Assembly: GCF_040024445.1 (NCBI RefSeq)
Contig: NZ_CP157276.1
Span: 3,286,001 to 3,350,000, forward strand
From: Prescottella soli
GTDB taxonomy: Bacteria > Actinomycetota > Actinomycetes > Mycobacteriales > Mycobacteriaceae
DNA length: 64,000 bases
Reading direction: 5' to 3'
This document shows positions 51,850 through 59,848 of this stretch, piece after piece; position 1 is the stretch's first letter; each line of letters opens with the position of its first letter. A model generated the notes under the pieces. The model made no database searches. It was not told where the DNA came from and was given only the letters and a program-made list of their open reading frames with translations. The position numbers and the translations under genes were made by a program.

Positions 51850-52365
51850 CTAGCGCGACGGCCGGGAGGTTTGGCGGTAGTCGTAGAAATTCGGGGTGGA
51901 CGTCTCGCGGAGTCGGGTGAGCGTGCGGTAGCTGATGAGCCACTTGCCGTCGACCCTGCGGTATTCCTCGCGGTAGTGGCCGTAGCCGTGGAGGTGTTCC
52001 TCGGTGTCGCCGTTGGTCCACCACAGTTCGTCCTCCATGGCCCAGATGCCGGTGGCCGTGGTGTCGGAGGTGAGGGTGATCTCCGGGGTGTGGCCGTGGT
52101 GCGCGGTGGTGACAGAGACGTTGCCGTCCAGGGTGTTCCGAATCGCCGCGGTGAGGGCCTCCGGGCCGACGACGCGACTGCCCGCACCCCACGACTCGCT
52201 GACGACGTCGTCGGTGTGCAGGGGCCCGTAGCCGTCCCACTGCTTGGTGTCCATGACGCGCAGGCGTGCCGCGAAGAGGCGCTTGATCTCCTCGATCGCG
52301 AGCAACTGCTCCTCGGGGGAGAGGGTCACGGACTCGGTTTGCGGGGATTCGACGGCACCGCTCAT
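51850..52365 (-). CDS. SnoaL-like/NTF2-fold protein, tandem copy 2
   Basis: 171 residues from ATG at 52365 (CCGGAGGTTGAACCG upstream). Same layout as copy 1: EQLLAIEEIKRLFAARLRVMD, then HGHTPEITLTSD and GHYREEYRRVDGKWLISYRT. The termini differ from copy 1, whereas the central block is identical at DNA level (51976-52091). A KstR2-like half-matching site lies 31 bases upstream of the start (52396-52409), and the KstR2-like TetR gene is next upstream. Confidence 0.85.
   Translation of the reverse strand: MSGAVESPQTESVTLSPEEQLLAIEEIKRLFAARLRVMDTKQWDGYGPLHTDDVVSESWGAGSRVVGPEALTAAIRNTLDGNVSVTTAHHGHTPEITLTSDTTATGIWAMEDELWWTNGDTEEHLHGYGHYREEYRRVDGKWLISYRTLTRLRETSTPNFYDYRQTSRPSR
51976..52091. repeat. 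Identical block shared by the two SnoaL-like genes (copy 2)
   Basis: This is the second copy of 51367-51482. Identity is confined to the central exon-like part encoding about residues 90-130, the pattern expected from gene conversion or a very recent duplication under uneven selection. Confidence 0.9.
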
Positions 52366-52395
52366 CGGTTCAACCTCCGGTCGATTACATGGTCA

Positions 52396-52409
52396 AACAA
52401 GCAGTTGAT
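52396..52409. promoter_or_regulatory. KstR2-like operator candidate (one mismatch)
   Basis: AACAAGCAGTTGAT fits the published KstR2 pattern AnCAAGnnCTTGnT at all fixed positions except one (G for the first C of CTTG). It lies between the KstR2-like TetR gene (52515) and the SnoaL-like gene start (52365). Confidence 0.45.
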
Positions 52410-52514
52410 AGGCGCGCCGAGCATATCCATATCGGTGCCACATTTCCGGCAAATCCCGCCCAGCGGAAGCCTTCCCGAATTGCCGGTCACCATGCAGGCC
52501 CGCCGGACGTCCGG

Positions 52515-53150
52515 TCAGGCTGCCGCGCGCGCCGGACCGCGTCCGTCGGCACGGTGAGCGCCCGACCCATCGACCGCGAAGCCGTCCAGGAAGATCGATA
52601 CGTAGTCCTCGGCCAGGCGCGCGGTCGGATACGCGTCGTCCGCCTCGTGCCACTTGATCGACAGCCACATGCTGTCGCGGATGAGTCGGCGGAACACGTC
52701 CGCCGGCAGATCGCTGCGGAACGTGCCCTGGCGCTTGCCGTCCTCGATCGTCTCGAGCCACGTCTGCTTGATCTCGTCGGCGAGGTCACCGGCCCGGGCG
52801 TGAGGCGACGCGTCACGGAGCCGCGACAGCTCGTCCTGGTACACCGCCGTCGCGTGCGGGTTCTCCTGCGCCGCAGCCAGGGACGCGTTCACGATTGCGC
52901 GCAGCCGGGACCGGGGGTCGAGGTTCCGGGCGTCGATCGACCGGTAGCGGGTGCGCAGGTTGTCGAGGTACTCGGCGGCCAGTTCGTCGGCCATCGCCTG
53001 CTTCGACGGGAAATGGTGGTAGAGCGCACCGGGCACGACGCCGACCCGATCGGCGATCTCCCGGATCGGCGTGGCGCCCACACCCTTGCCGGCGAACAGT
53101 TCGGCGGCAGCGTCGAGGATCTCCCGCCGCCGCGTCGTCGACTCCGTCAC
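52515..53150 (-). CDS. TetR family regulator, KstR2-like
   Basis: 211 residues from ATG at 53150. The HTH is ATPIREIADRVGVVPGALYH, then HFPSKQAMADELAAEYLDNL. The ligand domain contains AVYQDELSRLRDA, GKRQGTFRSDL and FRRLIRDSMWLSIKWHEAD, all closely paralleling mycobacterial KstR2 (YQDEAQRL, RFIRDTTWVSVRWY). KstR2 represses late steps of steroid degradation (the C/D-ring HIP pathway) and senses a CoA ester. A near-consensus KstR2 site lies downstream before the next gene, and a 16-bp palindrome lies upstream. Whether this is KstR2 itself or a relative with another ligand cannot be decided; none of the known HIP-pathway genes is adjacent. Confidence 0.88.
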   Translation of the reverse strand: MTESTTRRREILDAAAELFAGKGVGATPIREIADRVGVVPGALYHHFPSKQAMADELAAEYLDNLRTRYRSIDARNLDPRSRLRAIVNASLAAAQENPHATAVYQDELSRLRDASPHARAGDLADEIKQTWLETIEDGKRQGTFRSDLPADVFRRLIRDSMWLSIKWHEADDAYPTARLAEDYVSIFLDGFAVDGSGAHRADGRGPARAAA

Positions 53151-53171
53151 TCCTGGCCCTCCCTGCCGATG

Positions 53172-53187
53172 CCGAACACGTGCTCGG
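53172..53187. promoter_or_regulatory. 16-bp imperfect palindrome upstream of the TetR gene
   Basis: CCGAACAC-GTGCTCGG pairs at seven of eight positions around a CACGTG core, 22 bases upstream of the TetR start. Possible autoregulatory operator. Confidence 0.4.
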
Positions 53188-53271
53188 TCGGACTATAGGG
53201 CGCGGGTGGGGGATTGGTGAAGGCCTGTTCCGCTCAGCAAAACCGCTTTGAGCTGCGCGGACGGGTCGGCC

Positions 53272-53724
53272 TCACCTGAGGAGGTCGACGGGGCGGTCGT
53301 GGGTGAAGTCGACGAACAGTTCACGCCGGGCGATGCGCCACGTACCCGCCTCGCGGCGGTACTCGTCCTCGTACCGGATCGCCACGACGTAGTCGCGATG
53401 TCCGTCCTCGACGGCATACACGTGGTGCGCCTCGCAGTAGACCTCGCCGCGTGCGGTGTCGCCCGTCGCGTCGACGATCTGCTGGCTCACCACGTGCCGC
53501 GTCGAGTGCAGATGCGCGACGGCGCCCAGCACGCCCGCGGCGATCGCCTCGGCGCCGTTCAGGACGGGGTCCTTGCCGCGGCGGACCAACCCCGCCGGCT
53601 GCACCAGCCGGGCATCGTCGGTGAAGAGGGCGGAGAGGGCGAGCTCGTCCCGGCGATCCACGGCGATCGCATACTGCGCGACGAGGTCCGAGAGGGCGAG
53701 GCGGTCTGCCAGTTCACGGGTCAT
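53272..53724 (-). CDS. SnoaL-like/NTF2-fold protein
   Basis: 150 residues; ATG at 53724 is preferred (GGAAG nine bases upstream; ATG at 53733 is possible). RELADRLALSDLVAQYAIAVDRRDELAL, the acidic LFTDDARL, STRHVVSQQIVDATGD and the final WRIARRELFVDFTHDRPVD are typical of SnoaL_4 proteins that resemble the small subunit of ring-hydroxylating dioxygenases. It follows the aldehyde dehydrogenase by 67 bases on the same strand. It differs strongly from the tandem pair at 51253-52365. Confidence 0.82.
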   Translation of the reverse strand: MTRELADRLALSDLVAQYAIAVDRRDELALSALFTDDARLVQPAGLVRRGKDPVLNGAEAIAAGVLGAVAHLHSTRHVVSQQIVDATGDTARGEVYCEAHHVYAVEDGHRDYVVAIRYEDEYRREAGTWRIARRELFVDFTHDRPVDLLR

Positions 53725-53791
53725 GACGAGCATTCTTCCCGCCGATGCGGGCATCGGTGGGAAGACTTCTCACTGATCGGCAGAACCGTGG

Positions 53792-55237
53792 CTACGGAAC
53801 GACCTGAGCCTCCATGGCCGCGAGGAAGCCGTCGCCGTACGGCGGCAGGGTTCCCCACTCGGCGCGGGGGTCGTGCTCGGGAGCCTCGAAAACCGTACGA
53901 GCGTGGCTGAATTCGAGGAATCCCTCCCGGCCGTGATAGTGCCCCATGCCGGACGCGCCGACGCCGCCGAACGGAGCGTCGTTCATACCCGGGTGCATCA
54001 TGATGTCGTTGACGGTCACGCCGCCCGACCAGGTGCGGGTGAGCACAGCCTCCTGCTCCGCCGCGTCGGTTCCGAAGTAGTAGAGCGCCAACGGCTTCGG
54101 CCGACTGTTGATGTCCGCGATGACCTCATCGGTCTGGTCGTACGGGAGCAGGATGATCGCCGGTCCGAAAATCTCCTCCTGCATGATCTTCGAGTCGGCC
54201 GGCGGCGAGACCACCAGTCGCAGCGGGCGCTTGCGGTCGCCGTCGAGCTGAGCGGTCTCGTCGACCGGGGTCGCGACGATGAGGGCGCCGCGATCGCGGG
54301 CGTCTGCAACGAGCGACTCGACACGGGCGAGGTGTCGATCACTCACGATCGCAACCACATCCGGGTTGTCGGTGACCGTCGGCAGCAGGGCCGCGTACGA
54401 CTTCTCCAGTGCGCCGACGAAGCTGTCGAGCTGCTCGCGCGGGACGTAGACGACGTCGGGCGACACGCAGATCTGCCCCGAGTTCGTGGCCTTCGCGATC
54501 GCGATCTTGTTCGCGGCGGTCTCGAGGTCGGCGCTGCGACCCACGATCGTGGGAGACTTGCCACCCAGTTCGAGCGTGACCGGAACCAGGTTCTTCGCCG
54601 CGTTCGCCATGACCAGCTTGCCGACCTCGGTGCTACCGGTGAAGACGAGGTGGTCGAACGGCAGCGAGGTGAACGCGTCTGCCAGGTCGGGGCCGCCCGT
54701 CACGACCGCGATCTCGGACGGGTCGAAGACCTCGGCGACGGCGTCGGCGAGGACCTGGGCGGTGCGGGGGACGATCTCGGACGGCTTGAGGATCGCGCGG
54801 TTGCCGGCGCCGAGTGCGCACGCCAGGGGGCTCAGCAGCGTGAACAGCGGGGCGTTCCACGTGCCGATGATCCCGACCGATCCCTTGGGCTGGTACTGGA
54901 TGTACGCCCGCGCGCCCAGCTGATCGTAGGGCGGGTACGGTGGCCGCTCCTCGTTGCCCATCCACGACTCGAACGAGTCGCGGGCGTGCTTGAGCGACGT
55001 GAGCGACCCGAGGATGTCGTTCATGATCGAGTACGCGACGAGGCGTCCACCGAAATCGCCGTCGATGGCCTCGGTGAGCGGCTTGTGGTGACGCACGAGG
55101 AGATCGATCATCCGCTGCAGGCGTTCACGGCGAATCTCCGCCGAAGCGGTGCCCTGTTCTGCTGCCGCGCGCTTCTGGGCCTCGAGGATCGAGGGCAGTT
55201 GCGCGATCGGGGTGGTGGCGGTGACGTTCTCGCTCAT
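53792..55237 (-). CDS. Aldehyde dehydrogenase (coniferyl-aldehyde-dehydrogenase-like)
   Basis: 481 residues; ATG at 55237 behind ACAGGAGTTACCC. The general base is in VTLELGGKSPTIV (Glu near 218), the nucleophile in NSGQICVSPDVVYV (Cys near 252), and the NAD-site strands contain IIGTWNAPLFTLLSPL and FTGSTEVGKLV. The compact length and the C-terminal GASGMGHYHGREGFLEFSHAR fit the group that includes coniferyl aldehyde and long-chain fatty aldehyde dehydrogenases, some membrane-associated through the C-terminus. It oxidises an aldehyde to an acid with NAD(P). It precedes a SnoaL-like gene on the same transcript. Confidence 0.93.
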   Translation of the reverse strand: MSENVTATTPIAQLPSILEAQKRAAAEQGTASAEIRRERLQRMIDLLVRHHKPLTEAIDGDFGGRLVAYSIMNDILGSLTSLKHARDSFESWMGNEERPPYPPYDQLGARAYIQYQPKGSVGIIGTWNAPLFTLLSPLACALGAGNRAILKPSEIVPRTAQVLADAVAEVFDPSEIAVVTGGPDLADAFTSLPFDHLVFTGSTEVGKLVMANAAKNLVPVTLELGGKSPTIVGRSADLETAANKIAIAKATNSGQICVSPDVVYVPREQLDSFVGALEKSYAALLPTVTDNPDVVAIVSDRHLARVESLVADARDRGALIVATPVDETAQLDGDRKRPLRLVVSPPADSKIMQEEIFGPAIILLPYDQTDEVIADINSRPKPLALYYFGTDAAEQEAVLTRTWSGGVTVNDIMMHPGMNDAPFGGVGASGMGHYHGREGFLEFSHARTVFEAPEHDPRAEWGTLPPYGDGFLAAMEAQVVP

Positions 55238-55459
55238 GGGTAACTCCTGTCGTTGCCGATGTCACGACGCTAGGCGAGCTGTGTCGGCGGTAACAGTGCG
55301 ACGTCTCGTTGATCGGGAGTGCTCTTCGGCGGCGGCCCCGGAAAGGGTCGATCGGCCCCGGTGAGCGGCGAGGATCCCGGTAGGAGGTACCGGAATCGGG
55401 AGGTCGCGGGGCTCCCGCCCGCCGGGACGTTCGTCCTCGTCGACGATTCTTCCGGTGAG

Positions 55460-55473
55460 TGGAACACGTTCTA
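55460..55473. promoter_or_regulatory. KstR-type operator candidate
   Basis: TGGAACACGTTCTA matches the published mycobacterial KstR consensus TnnAACnnGTTnnA at every fixed position and is nearly symmetric. It lies 14 bases upstream of the ATG of the secreted protein gene (55487), where a bound repressor would block transcription. Chance matches to an eight-base consensus are possible. Confidence 0.5.
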
Positions 55474-55486
55474 GCTACGATGCGGC

Positions 55487-55936
55487 ATGCGAATCGCCAA
55501 GACCTCGACGCTGTCCCTGCTCGCCGCTACCGCGGTCGCCGTCGCCGCGCCCGCCGTCGCGTTCGCCGCACCGAATCCCGCCGACACGCCGAACCAGGCG
55601 ATGGCCCGCGCCTACATCGACGCACTCGTCGACCACGACGCGAGCGCCGTCCTGTTCACGCCGGTCGCGACCCGCGTCGAGGCCGGCCTCCAGACCGGAT
55701 TCAACGGTCCGCAGTTGACGAACGACCTGAACCACGGAATCCAGTACCGCGTCATCGAGGGGGTGCGGGACCTGACGATGACCGAGAGCGGCGACACGGT
55801 GCGCACCCGCTACCTCCTGGACGCGGGCATCGCGGGGCAGCGGTTGATGACCGTCGAGATCGTCGAGACGTTCGACTTCCAGGACGGCGCGATCGACCGG
55901 ATCGTCGCGACCATCACGCCGGTCTCGCTGTCCTGA
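55487..55936 (+). CDS. Secreted NTF2-like small protein
   Basis: 149 residues from ATG at 55487. It has a clear Sec signal peptide (MRIAKTSTLSLLAATAVAVA then APAVAFAA, cleavage expected near residue 28). The mature part is about 120 residues: NQAMARAYIDALVDHDASAVL helix, ARVEAGLQTGFNG-type segment, and a strand-rich C-terminus ending IVETFDFQDGAIDRIVATITP, an NTF2/SnoaL-like arrangement. A KstR-type site lies directly upstream. Possibly an extracellular binding protein for a hydrophobic substrate; the family is not recognised. Confidence 0.8.
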   Translation: MRIAKTSTLSLLAATAVAVAAPAVAFAAPNPADTPNQAMARAYIDALVDHDASAVLFTPVATRVEAGLQTGFNGPQLTNDLNHGIQYRVIEGVRDLTMTESGDTVRTRYLLDAGIAGQRLMTVEIVETFDFQDGAIDRIVATITPVSLS

Positions 55937-55992
55937 CGGCGATCTCCGCGTAGCCTTCGGGCGGACTGCACCGGAGAGCGGAGGGTACGACG

Positions 55993-56754
55993 ATGACGGA
56001 CGGCAATCAGCGTGTGGCGGTGGTCTCGGGCGCGGCACGCGGTATCGGTGCCGCGATCGCGAAGCGGCTCGCGTCGGACGGTCTCGCCGTCGCGGTCCTC
56101 GACCTCGACGAGTCGGCGTGCGGTGACACCGTCGCCGCGGTCCGCGACGCCGGCGGGCGCGCGCTCGCGATCGGCGCCGACGTGTCCGACGAGGCCGGTG
56201 TCGAGGCCGCCGTCGCCCGGATCGCCGACGAACTCGGCGCCCCCACCGTGGTCGTGAACAACGCGGGGATCACCCGGGACAACCTGCTGTTCAAGATGAG
56301 CGTCGACGACTGGGACGCGGTGATGAACGTGCACCTGCGTGGCGCCTTCCTGCTCACGCGGGCGGTGCAGAAGTACATGGTGGAGCAGAAGTGGGGGCGG
56401 ATCGTCAATCTGTCCAGCATCTCCGCGCTCGGCAACCGCGGGCAGGTGAACTACTCGGCCGCCAAGGCCGGCATGCAGGGGCTGACGAAGACCCTGGCGC
56501 TCGAGCTGGGCCCGTTCGGGGTCACCGCGAACGCGATCGCGCCGGGCTTCATCGCGACCGAGATGACGGCGGCGACGGCGGAACGACTCGGCGTCTCGTT
56601 CGAGGACTTCATGGAGGCGGCCGCCGCGGAGACGCCCGTGCGTCGCGTCGGCCTGCCCGCCGACATCGCGCACACCGCGTCGTTCCTGATCAGTGAGGGC
56701 GCGGGATTCGTCTCGGGACAGGTGATCTACGTGGCGGGCGGACCGAAGGACTGA
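55993..56754 (+). CDS. SDR, FabG-like 3-oxoacyl reductase
   Basis: 253 residues from ATG at 55993 (GGAGGGTACGACG upstream). Marks: AVVSGAARGIGAAIAKRL (about 9-26), NNAGITRDNLLFKM (the FabG/PhaB-type NNAGITRD signature), SSISALGNRGQVNYSAAKAG with Ser/Tyr/Lys, and PGFIATEMT. The signature favours a 3-oxoacyl-ACP/CoA reductase using NADPH. It stands between the secreted protein and a convergent LuxR-type gene, with which it overlaps by 28 bases at the 3' end. Confidence 0.9.
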   Translation: MTDGNQRVAVVSGAARGIGAAIAKRLASDGLAVAVLDLDESACGDTVAAVRDAGGRALAIGADVSDEAGVEAAVARIADELGAPTVVVNNAGITRDNLLFKMSVDDWDAVMNVHLRGAFLLTRAVQKYMVEQKWGRIVNLSSISALGNRGQVNYSAAKAGMQGLTKTLALELGPFGVTANAIAPGFIATEMTAATAERLGVSFEDFMEAAAAETPVRRVGLPADIAHTASFLISEGAGFVSGQVIYVAGGPKD

Positions 56755-57494
56755 CGCTGCAGGTCGACGGCGAGCCGGGTGCGGGACGCGCACCCGGTGG
56801 CCGCGAGGATGCGGCTGACGTACTTCTTGACGGTGTCCTCGGTGAGGGTGAGCCGACGGGCGATGGCGGCGTTGCTGAGCCCGTCGGCAACCAGCCGCGC
56901 CACGTCTCGCTGCCGGTCGGTGAGAGGCGCGAGCAAATCGCGCCGCGGCGCCGCGTCGAGGCTGCGGGTGAGCACCGACAGCTGACGCGCCAATAGTTGC
57001 AGTGCCGTCAGATCCCGCGGGCCGAGCGCATTCTCGTCGTTGTCGAACAGGCCCACCAGGGCCCGCGCCTTGCCGGGAAGGTCGAGGCACATGGCGTTGA
57101 CGGAGTGCAAGCTCCACATGTCCAGGTAGTCGCGGACGTACACCGCCGACTCCTCCGGCAGATCACGCAGGTCGCCGAGTGACGCGACCCGTCGCGTCTC
57201 CAACCGCCGTCGCGCCTCCGGTGTGCCGAAGACGTCGAACCTGGCCCAGTCCTTCTGGTAGACGGACCGGTTGCTTTCCCATGATCCGGCTCCAGCGAGC
57301 GTCGCGTCGGGATCAGCGAACTGACTGTCGTAGTCACTGCCGACGAAACACGTCGCGACCCGCACGGGAAAGATCTCGGTCATGGCGGTGACGATCCGAG
57401 TCCGGAACTCCGGGACCGTCCGCACGTCCGAGCACCGGTCGAGCACCTCGAACACGCGCTCGTAGTCGGTGGTTCGCAACGCGACGTCGGTCAA
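56727..57494 (-). CDS. LuxR-type transcriptional regulator
   Basis: 255 residues from a TTG at 57494; no ATG or GTG with a ribosome binding site is near, so the true start may be a little further in. The C-terminal LuxR HTH is certain: LTDRQRDVARLVADGLSNAA, then IARRLTLTEDTVKKYVSRIL. The N-terminal two-thirds looks like a GAF-type sensing domain rather than a receiver; there is no phosphorylatable Asp pocket. It is divergent from the luciferase-like monooxygenase operon at 57639 across 144 bases and is its likely activator. Confidence 0.85.
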   Translation of the reverse strand: MTDVALRTTDYERVFEVLDRCSDVRTVPEFRTRIVTAMTEIFPVRVATCFVGSDYDSQFADPDATLAGAGSWESNRSVYQKDWARFDVFGTPEARRRLETRRVASLGDLRDLPEESAVYVRDYLDMWSLHSVNAMCLDLPGKARALVGLFDNDENALGPRDLTALQLLARQLSVLTRSLDAAPRRDLLAPLTDRQRDVARLVADGLSNAAIARRLTLTEDTVKKYVSRILAATGCASRTRLAVDLQRQSFGPPAT

Positions 57495-57638
57495 TTCGGT
57501 TCACCACCCATCCTGTCGAAACGGCATGTCTCGTACCGGTTCACGGGAACTGTCCACCAAAGTGCACTGTCGCCCGGCCGGAAGGAATTCTAGCGTCGGG
57601 GTCGACTGCGTTTCAGCGATTTCCCGAGGAGTACACGC

Positions 57639-58805
57639 ATGGGCAGGCTACGTTTCGGTGCCTTCATCGCACCCCATCATGCGGCAGGACAGAATCCCAC
57701 CGTCGCGTTGCAACGCGACCTCGAATTGGTGGAGCATCTCGACCGCCTCGACTTCGACGAGGTGTGGATCGGTGAACACCACTCGGCGGGCAGCGAGATC
57801 ATCGGCAGCCCCGAGATCTTCATCGCCGCGGCCGCCGAACGAACCAAGCGCATCAAGCTCGGCACGGGCGTGACCTCCCTGAGCTATCACAACCCGTTGT
57901 GGGCCGCGGATCGCATGGTGCTGCTCGACCACCTCACCCGTGGCCGCGTCATGCTCGGCGTCGGCCCGGGCTCGCTGCCCACCGACTCGTCGATGATCGG
58001 GCTCGACCCCACCGAGTGTCGCGAACTGCTCGACGACAACCTCGACATCGTGATGCGACTGCTGAACGGTGAGCGGGTCACGGCGAAGACCAAGACCCAC
58101 AACCTCGTCGACGCCCAGCTGCAGATGCGGCCCTACTCGCATCCGATGTTCGACATCGTCGTCGCCGGCGTGGCCTCGCCCACCGGACCGCGGTTGGCCG
58201 GCAAGCACGGACTGGGACTGCTGTCGATCGGCGCGACCCTCACCCCCGAAGGCTTCGACGCCCTCGGCCACCACTTCGGAATCATGGAGGAGCGGGCCGC
58301 CGAGTTCGGGACCACCGTGGACCGCAACCAGTGGCGGCTCGTGTGCCCCATGCACATTGCCGAGACCGAGGAGCAGGCCCAGCAGGACGTGCGGTTCGGC
58401 CTCGGGGAGTGGATCGACTACTTCGGCAAGGTCGCGGCCTTCCCGCACTTCGGCTCCGGTGGAGCATCCATGGAGCAGATGATCCAGTACATGAACCATT
58501 CGGGCATGGGCATCATCGGAACTCCCGCGCAGGCGCGCGAACTGATCCAGAAGCTCATCGACCAGTCCGGCGGCTTCGGCTCGATGCTGATCATGGGCAC
58601 CGACTGGGCCAACCCGGCCGCGACCCGACGCTCGTTCGAGTTGATCGCGCAGCAGGTGGCGCCCCACTTCCAGGGGCAGTCACAGCCGCTGTTCGATGCG
58701 GCGACCCGCGCCGGGAAGGTCCGCGAGGGCCACAACCAGGCGCAGCACGCGGCGATTGCGCACATGACGAAGAAGTACGAGAACGAACTGGCGGCCAAGG
58801 CATGA
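57639..58805 (+). CDS. Luciferase-like (LLM class) flavin-dependent monooxygenase, LimB-like
   Basis: 388 residues from ATG at 57639 (CGAGGAGTACACGC upstream). The bacterial-luciferase fold is seen in LRFGAFIAPHHAAGQNPTVALQ-type N-terminus, LDFDEVWIGEHHSAG, IKLGTGVTSLSYHNP and RVMLGVGPGSLPTD. Length and these motifs agree with the limonene 1,2-monooxygenase (LimB) group of Rhodococcus and related alkane/terpene LLM enzymes. They use reduced FMN supplied by a separate reductase, which is not encoded here. The gene overlaps the alcohol dehydrogenase by ATGA. A terpene substrate is an attractive guess only. Confidence 0.88.
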   Translation: MGRLRFGAFIAPHHAAGQNPTVALQRDLELVEHLDRLDFDEVWIGEHHSAGSEIIGSPEIFIAAAAERTKRIKLGTGVTSLSYHNPLWAADRMVLLDHLTRGRVMLGVGPGSLPTDSSMIGLDPTECRELLDDNLDIVMRLLNGERVTAKTKTHNLVDAQLQMRPYSHPMFDIVVAGVASPTGPRLAGKHGLGLLSIGATLTPEGFDALGHHFGIMEERAAEFGTTVDRNQWRLVCPMHIAETEEQAQQDVRFGLGEWIDYFGKVAAFPHFGSGGASMEQMIQYMNHSGMGIIGTPAQARELIQKLIDQSGGFGSMLIMGTDWANPAATRRSFELIAQQVAPHFQGQSQPLFDAATRAGKVREGHNQAQHAAIAHMTKKYENELAAKA

Positions 58806-59848
58806 GGGCCGCGGTCCTGCACGGCGTCGAGGACCTCCGGGTGGAGGACGTCCCGGAGCCCGCACTGCGCGACGGCCACGTCCTGATCGACGTGGCGTAC
58901 AACGGAATCTGTGGTTCGGACCTCGGGATGATCCACACGTTCGGCGTCTCCGAGTATCCGCATCCGCTCACGGGTGCCTGCGGACCGCAGATCCTCGGTC
59001 ACGAGTTCGCCGGAGTGGTACGCGAGGTCGGTGCCGGCGTCGACGATCTGTCCGTCGGCGACCGCGTCGTGGTGCAGCCGAACTACAGCTGCGGCACGTG
59101 CGTGCGGTGCGCCGCGGGCCTCGAGCACCTGTGCCAGGTCATCGCCTTCCACGGACTCAACGCGGACGGCGGCGGACTGTCGGAGCGCACGGTGGTCCCC
59201 GCCGGCAACGTGCACAAGATCCCGGACGGCGTGAGCCTCATGCAGGCCGCGGTGGTCGAGCCGCTCGCCGTGACGCTGCACGCCGTCGAGCTGGCCGGTC
59301 TGCAGCCGGGACAGTTCGCGCTGGTACTCGGGGCGGGCCCGATCGGCATCGCGACGGCCCTCAATCTGCGGGCCGGGGGTGTCGACCGGATCCTGCTCAG
59401 CGAGCCGTCCCCAGCGCGCCGGGCGGTGGCCGCGGGAATGGGATTCGACGTGATCGATCCCGCCACGCAGGATCCCGTGGCGGCTGTTGCCGAGCGAACC
59501 GGCGGCGCCGGTGCGGACGCGGTGTTCGAATGTGCCGGGGTGGCCGTGGCGGTGCAGACCGCGATCGGAGCGGTGCGGGCCCGCGGGGCGGTGGTCCTGC
59601 TCGCCACCTACAAGGAAGAGGTGCCGCTCGCGACGTACATGCTGATGTTCACCGAGGCGCGGCTGATGGCATCGCTGGCATACTCGCGCAAGGAGTTTCG
59701 TACCGTCATCGACCGGATGGCGGACGGAGCGTACCCGCTCGACGGGTGGGTGGAATGCGTCCCGCTCGCGGACGTGGTGGTCGAGGGTGTGCAGGCGGCA
59801 TCCGCCGGCCACAAGATGAAGGTGCTCGTCGAGGTGGGACATGGCTGA
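58802..59848 (+). CDS. Zinc-dependent dehydrogenase (butanediol/sorbitol-dehydrogenase-like MDR)
   Basis: 348 residues from ATG at 58802. Catalytic zinc ligands: GICGSDLGM (Cys near 38) and LGHEFAG (His/Glu near 66); structural zinc Cys in CGTCVRCAAGLEHLC. The NAD(P) site is ALVLGAGPIGIATALNL. The GACGPQILGHEFAG segment and overall size match 2,3-butanediol dehydrogenase-like MDR enzymes. It probably oxidises a secondary alcohol or diol produced in the same operon. It overlaps genes on both sides (ATGA upstream, 8 bases downstream). Confidence 0.9.
   Translation: MRAAVLHGVEDLRVEDVPEPALRDGHVLIDVAYNGICGSDLGMIHTFGVSEYPHPLTGACGPQILGHEFAGVVREVGAGVDDLSVGDRVVVQPNYSCGTCVRCAAGLEHLCQVIAFHGLNADGGGLSERTVVPAGNVHKIPDGVSLMQAAVVEPLAVTLHAVELAGLQPGQFALVLGAGPIGIATALNLRAGGVDRILLSEPSPARRAVAAGMGFDVIDPATQDPVAAVAERTGGAGADAVFECAGVAVAVQTAIGAVRARGAVVLLATYKEEVPLATYMLMFTEARLMASLAYSRKEFRTVIDRMADGAYPLDGWVECVPLADVVVEGVQAASAGHKMKVLVEVGHG

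Noticed and set aside
53873-55243. A 456-codon plus-strand frame
   Set aside because: It is opposite the aldehyde dehydrogenase, with no motif of its own.
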